NCBI RefSeq assembly: GCF_014303735.1
Contig: NZ_CP060296.1
Span: 2,801,501-2,865,500, forward strand
Length of the DNA: 64,000 bases
Direction: 5' to 3'
DNA from: Variovorax sp. PAMC28562
GTDB lineage: Bacteria; Pseudomonadota; Gammaproteobacteria; Burkholderiales; Burkholderiaceae_C
The position numbers were made by a program, and so were the translations under genes. Positions within the stretch are counted from its first letter, which is position 1. Each line of letters opens with the position of its first letter. The notes under the pieces are model-generated. The model saw only the letters and a program-made list of their open reading frames with translations, did no database searches and was not told the DNA's origin. Shown here piece by piece: positions 42,219 to 50,209 of this stretch.

Positions 42219-42893
42219 TCAGACGGACGTCTTTTGAACGTACAGCTGATACAGCGGCGCTCGCAGTATTTGCAGCTTCCTGAAGTAACAATTGACGAAC
42301 GCGTCGACTGCAATTTTTGGGCATCGCAGCGGATCTCTGCCCAGAGGAAGCTCTTCGGCCCAGAGGTAGTCGTCGAAGATCATGACGCCACCGACCCGCA
42401 GCAGCCTGAAGCCCAGTACCGCGTCTGCCAGCACGTCGGGGGCCTGGTGCGAGCCGTCGACGTAGACGAAGTCGAATGTCTCGGCGTGGCCCTGGCCGAC
42501 GAGCTGAGCGAGACAAACGTCAGAGAGTCCCTTGTGCACCACCAGGTTCACCGCACTCGGTGCATTGCGAATGGCGAGTGCAGTGTTGGCATGGAATCTT
42601 GCCTCGACCTCACTCATGTTGGTGATGCCGTCAAGATGCTCGACGCCGCCCGTCCACGTGTCCACGCAATGGATTTCGATCGCATGATCGGGCGTCAGCC
42701 TGTCGATGAGATAGCAGGCGCTGGCGCCCTCGTAAGAGCCGATTTCAAGAATGCGTTGCGGCTTGATCTGAGGGATGAGGCCTTCCCAGATGGGCTTGAC
42801 CACATCGAACCAATCGTTCGTGAACGCGTAAGCGTGAGTGCCTTGATTCAATGCCGTCTCCCTGAATTTTCGAAGATCAACTTTTACACGCAC
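42219..42893 (-). CDS. Class I SAM-dependent methyltransferase
   Basis: 224 residues from GTG 42893. The SAM-binding motif I is RILEIGSYEGASACYL; an acidic residue follows in IHCVDTWTGG, and FDFVYVDGSHQAPDVLAD with GGVMIFDDY completes a Methyltransf_24-type Rossmann fold. No signal. It is convergent with the GT17 gene and divergent, by only 26 bases, from another methyltransferase. Likely targets are sugars or amino groups of the nearby glycan; this is inferred from location only. Confidence 0.82.
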   Translation of the reverse strand: MRVKVDLRKFRETALNQGTHAYAFTNDWFDVVKPIWEGLIPQIKPQRILEIGSYEGASACYLIDRLTPDHAIEIHCVDTWTGGVEHLDGITNMSEVEARFHANTALAIRNAPSAVNLVVHKGLSDVCLAQLVGQGHAETFDFVYVDGSHQAPDVLADAVLGFRLLRVGGVMIFDDYLWAEELPLGRDPLRCPKIAVDAFVNCYFRKLQILRAPLYQLYVQKTSV

Positions 42894-42919
42894 CGGCGCC
42901 CATTAATCAAGGACTCATC

Positions 42920-43633
42920 ATGGTTGTTCCAGATCTTTTAGCGCGGCAATTTGTAGACATGCCAGCGCGTCACAAAGAGCTTTCAGTGATTGCCAGCATG
43001 GATGACGATGCGGCAAAGCCTAATCAGCGTTTGCTCGACCTCGTCGTCGATGTCCTGCCGCAAACGTGCAAGACGAGACTGCCCATCTTTGACGGGCGAA
43101 TGTCGGCGGAGCCACGCTGGTTCGACACGTGGCCCGGCGAGCACTACCGACTGCTCGCGGCGATCGTCAAGACACTCCATGCCAGCACGGTCATCGAGAT
43201 CGGTACGTTCACCGGTATGGGTACGGTGGCGATATTGGAGGGACTGCGGCCTGACGGGCGCGTTGTCACTTTTGACCTCGTTCCGTGGAACAGCTTCGAG
43301 CAGACCTGGTTGCAAGAAAAAGACTTTAGCGAGCGGCGGATGTCGCAGGTGCTCGCCGATGTTTCCGCGCCGGGAGGCATCGAGCCCTACCGGGAGCTCT
43401 TCGAGGCGGCCGACTTCATTTTTATCGATGGGCCCAAAGATGGGGTGACGGAAGCGAACATCCTTGCCAATCTGGCAACGCTCTCTCTTCACCGTGATCC
43501 GATCGTTTTTTTTGACGATATCCGTGTGATGAACATGGTCGGTATCTGGCGTCGCGTGACCCGACCCAAGTTCGACATCACCTCGTTCGGGCACTGGAGC
43601 GGTTCGGGCTTGATCGACTGGAACGGAAATTGA
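42920..43633 (+). CDS. Class I SAM-dependent (O-)methyltransferase
   Basis: 237 residues. Motif I is VIEIGTFTGMGTVAIL, then GRVVTFDLVPW, and FIFIDGPKDGVTEANIL with PIVFFDDIRVMNMVGIW, the layout of O-methyltransferase family 3/CmcI-like enzymes. Its start faces the start of the other methyltransferase across 26 bases, so at least one promoter must lie inside the opposing gene. It is followed by an AT-rich spacer, marking the end of the glycosylation island. Confidence 0.82.
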   Translation: MVVPDLLARQFVDMPARHKELSVIASMDDDAAKPNQRLLDLVVDVLPQTCKTRLPIFDGRMSAEPRWFDTWPGEHYRLLAAIVKTLHASTVIEIGTFTGMGTVAILEGLRPDGRVVTFDLVPWNSFEQTWLQEKDFSERRMSQVLADVSAPGGIEPYRELFEAADFIFIDGPKDGVTEANILANLATLSLHRDPIVFFDDIRVMNMVGIWRRVTRPKFDITSFGHWSGSGLIDWNGN

Positions 43634-43916
43634 ATGAACGTATTTGGAAATAAAAAACTAGCAATTAATAGTTAATCATTTGCAATTAATTTGTAATGAG
43701 ATTATTTGCAATTCTTCAGTCGCGGAATAAGTTGGCGATTCGACGCTAAATGCTTACCCGGGTGCCGATTGTTATTGGCGAGTTAACAATGATCGAATAA
43801 AGTTTCAGTCTGCTCCCGGTAACTAACCGAACGCTTGATCACGTCATCCGACGCTTCGAACTGTTCAACAAGGCTCGGGTGGGCACTTTCAATAACACCT
43901 GCAGGGAGACTTCGAT
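43634..43916 (+). promoter_or_regulatory. AT-rich spacer with repeated GCAATT boxes before the LysR pair
   Basis: 283 bases without a gene. GCAATTAAT occurs at 43661-43669 and 43682-43690, 21 bases apart (about two helical turns), and a third GCAATT is at 43708-43713. Such phased direct repeats can be regulator binding sites, possibly for the downstream LysR proteins. The rest shows no recognisable feature. Confidence 0.4.
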
Positions 43917-44828
43917 TTGGGCGCACTCGGTACGATTCAGGATATGGCCGTCTTCGTCGAGGTCGCGCGTGCGCGCAGTCTCACAGAGGCGGGCAAGACG
44001 CTGTGCGTGGCGCCCTCGACGTTATCGAGGCGCCTCACAGCCATCGAATCCGCGATGGGTGTTCGCCTGTTGCAGCGCTCGACGCGTCGCATCCAGTTGA
44101 CCGAGGCAGGTGCCGATTACTTCGCTCGCAGCGAGGCCTTGACTCTCGACGCGTTGCGCTTGCACGACGCCTTCAGGGCGGTCGATCAGCAGCTCTCGGG
44201 TCGATTGGTAGTTGCAACCCCGGCGGAATGCGGGCTCGGGTTTTTGACCGGGACTATTTCCGAGTTTATTCAACGCCATCCCAAGCTGGAGCTCGAATTG
44301 AATCTTTCGGCGCGGCATGCCACGGACGAGCCGAGTCGCCATGACGTCGCTCTGCAGTTGGGTCCCGTCGACGCCACGCCTCCCACAGGCGCTCTCGTGC
44401 GAGCCGTTGGCACGGTGCAATGGCGGCTCTATGCGTCGGAACGCTACTTGGCAAAGTCGGCACCGCTGCTTGTGCCAAGCGACCTCTGCGCGCACAACTG
44501 CATCGTCGAAGGACGTGATCCCGGCCTGAATGTTTGGCAACTGCAACATAACGATTTGCGCGCTTCCGTCCAGGTAAGGGGCACCCTCGCGACCAACAGT
44601 GTTTCTTTGCGTGCGCGTTTTGCCAGCGAAGATTTCGGAATTGCCGCGCTGCCGGCTCACATGGCGGCGGGCCTGCCGGCTGCTGGCGCATTGGTCCCCG
44701 TGCTGTGCGGTTGGGAACTGCCGCCCATGGCGCTCAGCGCCGTAGTCAGCGAAAAGTCGTCCCTGCGCAAAGGCCGTGTGTTTGTCGAATGGCTCGAATC
44801 AAGGTTGCGTCGAAGCGCCACGGTCTGA
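43917..44828 (+). CDS. LysR-family transcriptional regulator
   Basis: 303 residues from TTG 43917 (AGGGAG about 9 bases upstream). The N-terminal winged helix reads QDMAVFVEVARARSLTEAGK and TLSRRLTAIESAMGVRLLQR, followed by STRRIQLTEAGADYF and an effector-binding domain with GRLVVATPAECG. Targets cannot be told; LysR genes usually regulate a divergent neighbour, but here the upstream gene is on the same strand, a methyltransferase. Its stop overlaps the start of a second LysR gene by 1 base. Confidence 0.9.
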   Translation: MGALGTIQDMAVFVEVARARSLTEAGKTLCVAPSTLSRRLTAIESAMGVRLLQRSTRRIQLTEAGADYFARSEALTLDALRLHDAFRAVDQQLSGRLVVATPAECGLGFLTGTISEFIQRHPKLELELNLSARHATDEPSRHDVALQLGPVDATPPTGALVRAVGTVQWRLYASERYLAKSAPLLVPSDLCAHNCIVEGRDPGLNVWQLQHNDLRASVQVRGTLATNSVSLRARFASEDFGIAALPAHMAAGLPAAGALVPVLCGWELPPMALSAVVSEKSSLRKGRVFVEWLESRLRRSATV

Positions 44829-45766
44829 TGGATTCGCTCGATCAACTCCAGGATATAGCCGCGTTCGTGGCCGTTGGCGAACTGGGCAGCCTTGCACGGG
44901 CGGGCGTGCAATTGGGTATTCCGGTCGTGATGGTCTCGAAACGCCTCAGTGCCCTCGAACGATGGACGGGCACCAAGCTGACGATGCGGGGTGGCCGATC
45001 AATCCAGCTTACGGCTGATGGTCAGATCTATTTCGCGCGCGCCAAGCCGCTGGTGGCCGCCGTGCATTCGGTCTACGCAGAAACCGTTGCGGCGGCCGCC
45101 AGTACGCAGGGACGGCTCGTCGTTTCCATGCCACCCGATTTTGGAAATAGCTGGATCTCACCGCTTCTAGGTGACTTCATCCGCGCGCATCCGGCCATAG
45201 AACTCGAACTCGACCTGTGTCCAGAGGTCGTCGATCCGTCTGTCATGCGAGTGGATGTGGCGATACGGGTCGGCCCCGTGCATGAGCAATTTCTGATTGC
45301 GCGGCCGCTGGGTGCGATTGCGCAGCACGTTTTCGCGGCGCCCGACTATCTTGCCGGCGCGCCGGCGCTGAATCGCCCCCAGGACCTCGAGGCCCACGCC
45401 TGCATCCTTCTGGAAAAGCCCCCAGGCGGTACCACCTGGACCTTCAGCAAAAGCGATGAAAAGGTCGATGTGAGAGTTGCTGGCCGACTGTCTACCAACC
45501 AGGTGCAGATGGCGCATCAACTGGTAAACCAGGGCCACGGCATCGCGGCTCTGCCGGTGTATCCGGGGGCATTTTCGGAGGCTGCACGCACTGGCGTACG
45601 CGTGCTGGCCGATTGGCAAATGGCGAGCGTTCCTGTGTATGCGCTGCTGCCGTCGCGCCTCGTATCGCCCAAGACCAAGCTCTTCATCGACTACCTCGCG
45701 AGCGCGTTGTCGTTCGCCGATACGAATGCCGGGGGCGACGCTTCGCGTCGGCTGAGCAGAACCTGA
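44828..45766 (+). CDS. LysR-family transcriptional regulator, second tandem copy
   Basis: 312 residues from ATG 44828, overlapping the previous stop (TGATG). HTH: LQDIAAFVAVGELGSLARAG and VVMVSKRLSALERWTGTKLT; effector domain from GRLVVSMPPDFGNSW. It is homologous to the preceding regulator throughout, so the pair arose by old duplication. The recognition helix has diverged (VVMVSKRLSA against APSTLSRRLTA), so the two probably bind different or overlapping sites, or act as a heteromer. Target unknown. Confidence 0.9.
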   Translation: MDSLDQLQDIAAFVAVGELGSLARAGVQLGIPVVMVSKRLSALERWTGTKLTMRGGRSIQLTADGQIYFARAKPLVAAVHSVYAETVAAAASTQGRLVVSMPPDFGNSWISPLLGDFIRAHPAIELELDLCPEVVDPSVMRVDVAIRVGPVHEQFLIARPLGAIAQHVFAAPDYLAGAPALNRPQDLEAHACILLEKPPGGTTWTFSKSDEKVDVRVAGRLSTNQVQMAHQLVNQGHGIAALPVYPGAFSEAARTGVRVLADWQMASVPVYALLPSRLVSPKTKLFIDYLASALSFADTNAGGDASRRLSRT

Positions 45767-45808
45767 ACGCGCGGCTCGCGATAATCGGCGCACTTTCAAG
45801 GAGTGCTT

Positions 45809-46633
45809 GTGGATATCGTTTTGCTGGTGAAGGCCGCGGTGATGGGCATCGTCGAGGGCCTGACCGAATTTTTGCCGATCTCTTCGACCGGCCACCTCAT
45901 ATTGGCGGGCTCACTGCTCGGCTTCGACGACGACAAGGCCAAGGTCTTCGACATCGCGATCCAGACCGGCGCCATCTTCGCGGTCATCCTCGTGTATTGG
46001 CAGAAGATCCAGTCGACCATCGTGGCGTTGCCGCGGCAGCCCAAGGCTCGCCGGCTGGCGCTCAACGTGCTCATCGGATTTTTGCCGGCGGTGGTGTTGG
46101 GGCTCTTGTTCGGCAAGGCGATCAAGGCGCACCTGTTCATCCCTATCGTGGTGGCCAGCACCTTCATCATCGGCGGCTTCATCATCCTGTGGGCCGAGAA
46201 GCGGCCGCCGGGCGCAGTGCGCGTCGAGCACGTCGACGACATGACGCCGTGGGATGCGCTCAAGGTCGGGCTGGTGCAATGTTTTGCGATGATTCCGGGC
46301 ACCAGTCGCAGCGGATCGACCATCATCGGCGGCATGTTGCTCGGGCTCAGCCGGCAAGCGGCGACCGACTATTCGTTCTTTCTGGCGATCCCGACCTTGA
46401 TCGGTGCGAGCGTGTACAGCCTCTACAAAGAGCGCGCGCTGCTGTCAATAGCTGACATTCCGCTCTTTCTGGTCGGCCTCGTGTTCGCGTTCATCAGCGC
46501 ATGGCTCTGTGTGCGCTGGCTGCTGAAGTACATCAGCACGCACAACTTCGTGCCGTTCGCCTGGTATCGCATCGCCTTCGGCATCGTGGTGCTGGCGACC
46601 GCATGGAGCGGGATGGTGGTCTGGGCGGAATAA
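45809..46633 (+). CDS. uppP: Undecaprenyl-diphosphatase UppP (BacA)
   Basis: Integral membrane phosphatase that recycles undecaprenyl pyrophosphate to the monophosphate carrier for peptidoglycan and surface polysaccharide synthesis. 274 residues from GTG 45809, chosen because AAGGAG ends 5 bases before it (GTG 45803 would overlap the ribosome site). The catalytic signatures are [14 protein letters not shown] near the N-terminus and PGTSRSGST in the second half, with about eight hydrophobic helices. 42 bases follow the LysR gene; it is convergent with the next gene. Confidence 0.96.
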   Translation: MDIVLLVKAAVMGIVEGLTEFLPISSTGHLILAGSLLGFDDDKAKVFDIAIQTGAIFAVILVYWQKIQSTIVALPRQPKARRLALNVLIGFLPAVVLGLLFGKAIKAHLFIPIVVASTFIIGGFIILWAEKRPPGAVRVEHVDDMTPWDALKVGLVQCFAMIPGTSRSGSTIIGGMLLGLSRQAATDYSFFLAIPTLIGASVYSLYKERALLSIADIPLFLVGLVFAFISAWLCVRWLLKYISTHNFVPFAWYRIAFGIVVLATAWSGMVVWAE

Positions 46634-46677
46634 CTCCAAGTCACATCACCATCGCGCCAACGCGCGGGCTGCGGTGT

Positions 46678-47643
46678 TCAGTCGTAAGACGCGGACACTG
46701 CTGTCATGGTCGGCGGCGTAGCGCAGGCGGAATCGGGATGGAGAGTCGGCACCGCCATCAACGCGCCACGCAAGGTGCGAAAGACAGTTCGTGAACAGCC
46801 CTGAAGCAGGACTTCGGCGCGTTCAACCCGCTCGATGCCTCCCTGCATGAAGCGAAGTGTTTTTGCGGGCGAGGCATGGCTGGGGATGGGATTTTGATCT
46901 GCGAACTTCAGAGCGATTGCCAATGCTTCCGCGAGCAGGCTTGCACTGGCGCTGCGCAGGGCTTGCCCGTGCTGTGCCGTCCAGTAGGCTGTGAGGTCGC
47001 CATCTTCTTGCGGGCTTCCGACGACGCGGATGGTCGCCGTGTATGCCGGCGTTGCCAATTCCGGATTTCGGACCTCCACGATGGTGTCGAGAACGATGGC
47101 CTTCTGGTCTTGCGTCATCGAGAAGACGGGGCTTGCAGATACCTGCAACGCCTTGCCGCTCATTGTCTTGGGGACTATGTTTCGCGTTTGGGTCCACGCT
47201 TGCGCGTAGAGATCACTGCTACGGTAGTCCGTCAGGATCGACTCGTAGGGCAGGAGAATCTTGTCCGCCTCTAACTGCACGCTGTTCTTCTGTGATTCGC
47301 GAGCATGGTTGATAACTGCCGCATTGATCAGGAATGAGACGGCAGTCACGGCCGCGAGCGCAGCGTTGCCGGAGCCAACTATGAGTGCGGTCTGGGCGTT
47401 GACCCCAGCGTAGTCGAAGCTGGCCAGACCGCGAAACTCCACGCCCGGAGTTTTAGGCGCAGCCAGCTGCCAAACTGGCTCGACGGGCGCAGGCGTGTCA
47501 GCGGCAATCGACAAGACAGGTGCAGCCAACGTTGTTTGTGTGGGCTCGGCGTTCTGCGCAATTGCAATTGTTGCCAGACTCAAGCTCAAGGGGCAAAGGA
47601 GCAAACTCCAGAGGCCCCGGCTGGAGCGGTTTGTAAGCTTCAT
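46678..47643 (-). CDS. Exported protein of unknown function
   Basis: 321 residues. It starts with a signal peptide (LWSLLLCPLSLSLATIAIAQ), has one further hydrophobic helix at about residues 88-112 (IVGSGNAALAAVTAVSFLINAA), and then a soluble part with VLDTIVEVRNPELATPAYTA. Two C-terminal cysteines could form a disulfide. I recognise no family. It lies 14 bases downstream of a lipoprotein gene on the same strand, so the two probably act together at the envelope. Confidence 0.65.
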   Translation of the reverse strand: MKLTNRSSRGLWSLLLCPLSLSLATIAIAQNAEPTQTTLAAPVLSIAADTPAPVEPVWQLAAPKTPGVEFRGLASFDYAGVNAQTALIVGSGNAALAAVTAVSFLINAAVINHARESQKNSVQLEADKILLPYESILTDYRSSDLYAQAWTQTRNIVPKTMSGKALQVSASPVFSMTQDQKAIVLDTIVEVRNPELATPAYTATIRVVGSPQEDGDLTAYWTAQHGQALRSASASLLAEALAIALKFADQNPIPSHASPAKTLRFMQGGIERVERAEVLLQGCSRTVFRTLRGALMAVPTLHPDSACATPPTMTAVSASYD

Positions 47644-47657
47644 TTGGCGCTCGCCGA

Positions 47658-48347
47658 TCAGTCTGCGATGGCTTTGGTCACTTCATCCCGATGGGACTCA
47701 ATCGCTTGAAAGTAGGCGTTCGTCAGCCCAGGGTACTTCGGTGCTTCATCCCATGCCCCGTCAGCTGCTTTCAGCGCGGTGACTGGCAAAAACCAGTCGT
47801 AGGTGTTGCTTCGAAGGTCGATCAGCGAGGTGATGGAGCTGATTCGCGCTTTAGGTTCGCTGGTTGGAAAATAGGACGCATAGGTCCGCACATAGCCAAC
47901 ACTCGAGACCTGGACGAAAAGAAGCTTTTCGACGCCGTACTTCAACCGCAACGAGGTGAAGTCTTTTCTCGCAATGTTGGGGCCGCTTGTGCCGAAGTTT
48001 GGCAGCGTTGTAACGTCCAGTGGCTCATTGATCACCACTGGCTCGGCACCCTTCTTCTTGACCAGCGAGGCAAGTTCTTGCTGCAGGGCCGCAAGATCGT
48101 CCGTAGGCAATGCCTGTGCATGCGTCGTCAAGGACGAGTTCACGGCACTGACAATTCCAATGCAGAGCAGGCAGTCCGCACCTGGGAAAAAAGTGTTGGG
48201 CTTGGGCAGCACCGCCATGGCGATGCCCACCTTGCCGGACTTATTGCTCAGCGCACCACCGTTCAGTGGCAGAGGAAGCTGAGGCGTAGCACAACCCGCT
48301 AGAAAAACAGTGACCGTCGTGATCGCCGCAGCGAAAGAGACTCGCAT
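47658..48347 (-). CDS. Putative lipoprotein of unknown function
   Basis: 229 residues with a lipoprotein signal ending VFLAGC (Cys at residue 19). The mature part has PGADCLLCIGI, a CxxC pair, and a mixed alpha/beta body with VEKLLFVQVSSVGYVRTYAS. I do not recognise the family. First gene of a two-gene unit with the exported protein downstream (14-base gap). Confidence 0.68.
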   Translation of the reverse strand: MRVSFAAAITTVTVFLAGCATPQLPLPLNGGALSNKSGKVGIAMAVLPKPNTFFPGADCLLCIGIVSAVNSSLTTHAQALPTDDLAALQQELASLVKKKGAEPVVINEPLDVTTLPNFGTSGPNIARKDFTSLRLKYGVEKLLFVQVSSVGYVRTYASYFPTSEPKARISSITSLIDLRSNTYDWFLPVTALKAADGAWDEAPKYPGLTNAYFQAIESHRDEVTKAIAD

Positions 48348-48505
48348 GACTTACTCCCTGATTTGTTGTAGCAAGGATTAAAAGCCGAGGACATGGTCTG
48401 TCGATCAACGGCTCGCCGATGCTCGAAAATTGGCAAAGTTCGCGTGAACGAATTGGGTTCTTTAGAACGCCAAGGGTTGGTTGCAAACCACAACGCGTTG
48501 CGCTT

Positions 48506-49333
48506 TCAGCCCAGAAGATTTCGCAACGAGGCCTCGACAGCCGCTGCAGTTGCTATCGGCTTTTCCATTGGGAAGAGGTGCGTACCGTCGAGCAGGGTCA
48601 TTCGGCCCTTGGTGACTTTCTCGGTCATCGCCATGCCGGCGCGTCTCATCTCGACCGATTGCCGCCCGCCCACGAATGCGACTTTGCATTGGAGCGGATG
48701 GCCGCGCAGCAATGTGCTCAGGTTGTGCGGCAGCGTGTCGTAGATGGCCGTCTCGACATCGCGGTCGAAGCTCAGAGTGCGTGCGGCATCAATTTCGGCC
48801 GCGGCTTCGAGCGTGCCGTGATCGATGTAGTCGTGCAGTACCCGTTCGTCCCACTTTGCGAACATCTTCTTGCTTTTGAAGTGCTTGAACACGGCGTCGC
48901 GATCTTGCCAGCTGTTCTTGCGCTTGCGGCTCACGACGCCGGGGGACATGGTCTTGAGAAACGGCGTGCGCTTGACCAGGTTGAGGGTATTGGCGCGCCA
49001 ACCGCCGATCAAGGGCGAATCGAGTAGCACAACCCCTTTGGCGAGTTCAGGATGACGTGCAGCGCACATCAAGCTCAAAAAGCCGCCGAGCGAATGGCCG
49101 ACCAGAAACACCGGGCCGCCGAATGCGTCGACCTGGCGTCGCGCGAAGTCAGCGAGTTGTTCGACCAGATGCGGCCAGTTGTCGGTGACCGGATACGCCG
49201 GGTCGTGCCCGAACTTTTCGACGGCATCGACCGCGAAGCCGCGGCTGCGCAGGCTGTCGAGCATCACCCGGTAGGTACTTGCCGGAAAGCTGTTGCCGTG
49301 CGAGAAAACGACCGATGGCAAGCCCGGCGCCAA
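48506..49333 (-). CDS. Alpha/beta-fold hydrolase
   Basis: 275 residues from TTG 49333. Oxyanion region VVFSHGNSFPAS, nucleophile elbow VFLVGHSLGG with the catalytic Ser, acid probably in the central third, and catalytic His in LLDGTHLFPME. No signal peptide. A general esterase/lipase-type fold; substrate unknown. It lies 8 bases downstream of the Anbu protease gene, at the end of the mutS operon. Confidence 0.85.
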   Translation of the reverse strand: MAPGLPSVVFSHGNSFPASTYRVMLDSLRSRGFAVDAVEKFGHDPAYPVTDNWPHLVEQLADFARRQVDAFGGPVFLVGHSLGGFLSLMCAARHPELAKGVVLLDSPLIGGWRANTLNLVKRTPFLKTMSPGVVSRKRKNSWQDRDAVFKHFKSKKMFAKWDERVLHDYIDHGTLEAAAEIDAARTLSFDRDVETAIYDTLPHNLSTLLRGHPLQCKVAFVGGRQSVEMRRAGMAMTEKVTKGRMTLLDGTHLFPMEKPIATAAAVEASLRNLLG

Positions 49334-49341
49334 CGTCGTGT

Positions 49342-50181
49342 TCAGATCAGCTTTTCTTCAGGCGTCGAGATCTTGCGCAGCGCGCTGTGCCGGGCCGCTG
49401 GCATCTTCAGCGGGTGCGCGCTGGCCGCGTCGTCCCACACCGGGTCTTCGATGCTGTCGAACACTTCGCGCAACTTCTGGCCCCAGCTGTTGTGCATCAT
49501 CCGGTAGTACGGATTTTCGGCATCGATGCAGATCACGCGATCGGTTTCGAGCTTGTTGGCTTCGTAGACGACGAGGTCGAGCGGCAGGCCGACCGACAGG
49601 TTCGACTTCATGGTCGAGTCCATCGACACCAGCGCGCACTTGGCGGCTTCGTCCAGCGGTGTTTCGGGTGTGAGAACGCGGTCGAGCACGGGCTTGCCGT
49701 ACTTCGACTCGCCGACCTGGAAGTAGGGCGTCTCGGTTGTCGCTTCGATGAAGTTGCCGGCGGCGTAGACCAGGAACAGCCGCATGCCTTCGCCGCGCAC
49801 CTGGCCGCCGAAGATGAACGACACATTGAAGTCGAGGCCAGCGTGCTTGAGCGCTTCGGCATCGCGGTCGTACACATGGCGTACCGCAGAGCCCAACACC
49901 CGCGCGGCATCGAACATGCTTTTGGCGTTCCAGATGGTGATGGGCGATCCGGGTTGACCGTCTTCGCCGATCTCGCGCAGCTCCTCGATTTGCAGGATCT
50001 CGCGGACCGACTGCGAAATGCTCAGGTTGCCTGCCGACAGCAGCACCATGACGCGATCGCCCGGCTGCTCGTAGACGATCATTTTGCGGAAGGTACTGAT
50101 GTGATCCACGCCCGCATTGGTGCGGGAGTCGGAGAGAAACACCAGTCCGGCGTTGAGTTTGATGCCTACGCAATAAGTCAT
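49342..50181 (-). CDS. Anbu-type proteasome-like peptidase
   Basis: Bacterial relative of the proteasome beta subunit (Anbu, COG3484 type). 279 residues from ATG 50181. The start MTYCVGIKLNAGLVFLSDSR places Thr at position 2, which becomes the N-terminal nucleophile after Met removal. Asp in LSDSRTN and Lys in STFRKMIVY fit the Ntn-hydrolase triad. Anbu proteins assemble as open helical rings. The usual Anbu partners (ATP-grasp/alpha-E and transglutaminase-like genes) are not in this window; instead it sits 28 bases after mutS and before a hydrolase. Confidence 0.88.
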   Translation of the reverse strand: MTYCVGIKLNAGLVFLSDSRTNAGVDHISTFRKMIVYEQPGDRVMVLLSAGNLSISQSVREILQIEELREIGEDGQPGSPITIWNAKSMFDAARVLGSAVRHVYDRDAEALKHAGLDFNVSFIFGGQVRGEGMRLFLVYAAGNFIEATTETPYFQVGESKYGKPVLDRVLTPETPLDEAAKCALVSMDSTMKSNLSVGLPLDLVVYEANKLETDRVICIDAENPYYRMMHNSWGQKLREVFDSIEDPVWDDAASAHPLKMPAARHSALRKISTPEEKLI

Positions 50182-50209
50182 GGAGTCTTGCCGCACGAAC
50201 CGGGCCAGC

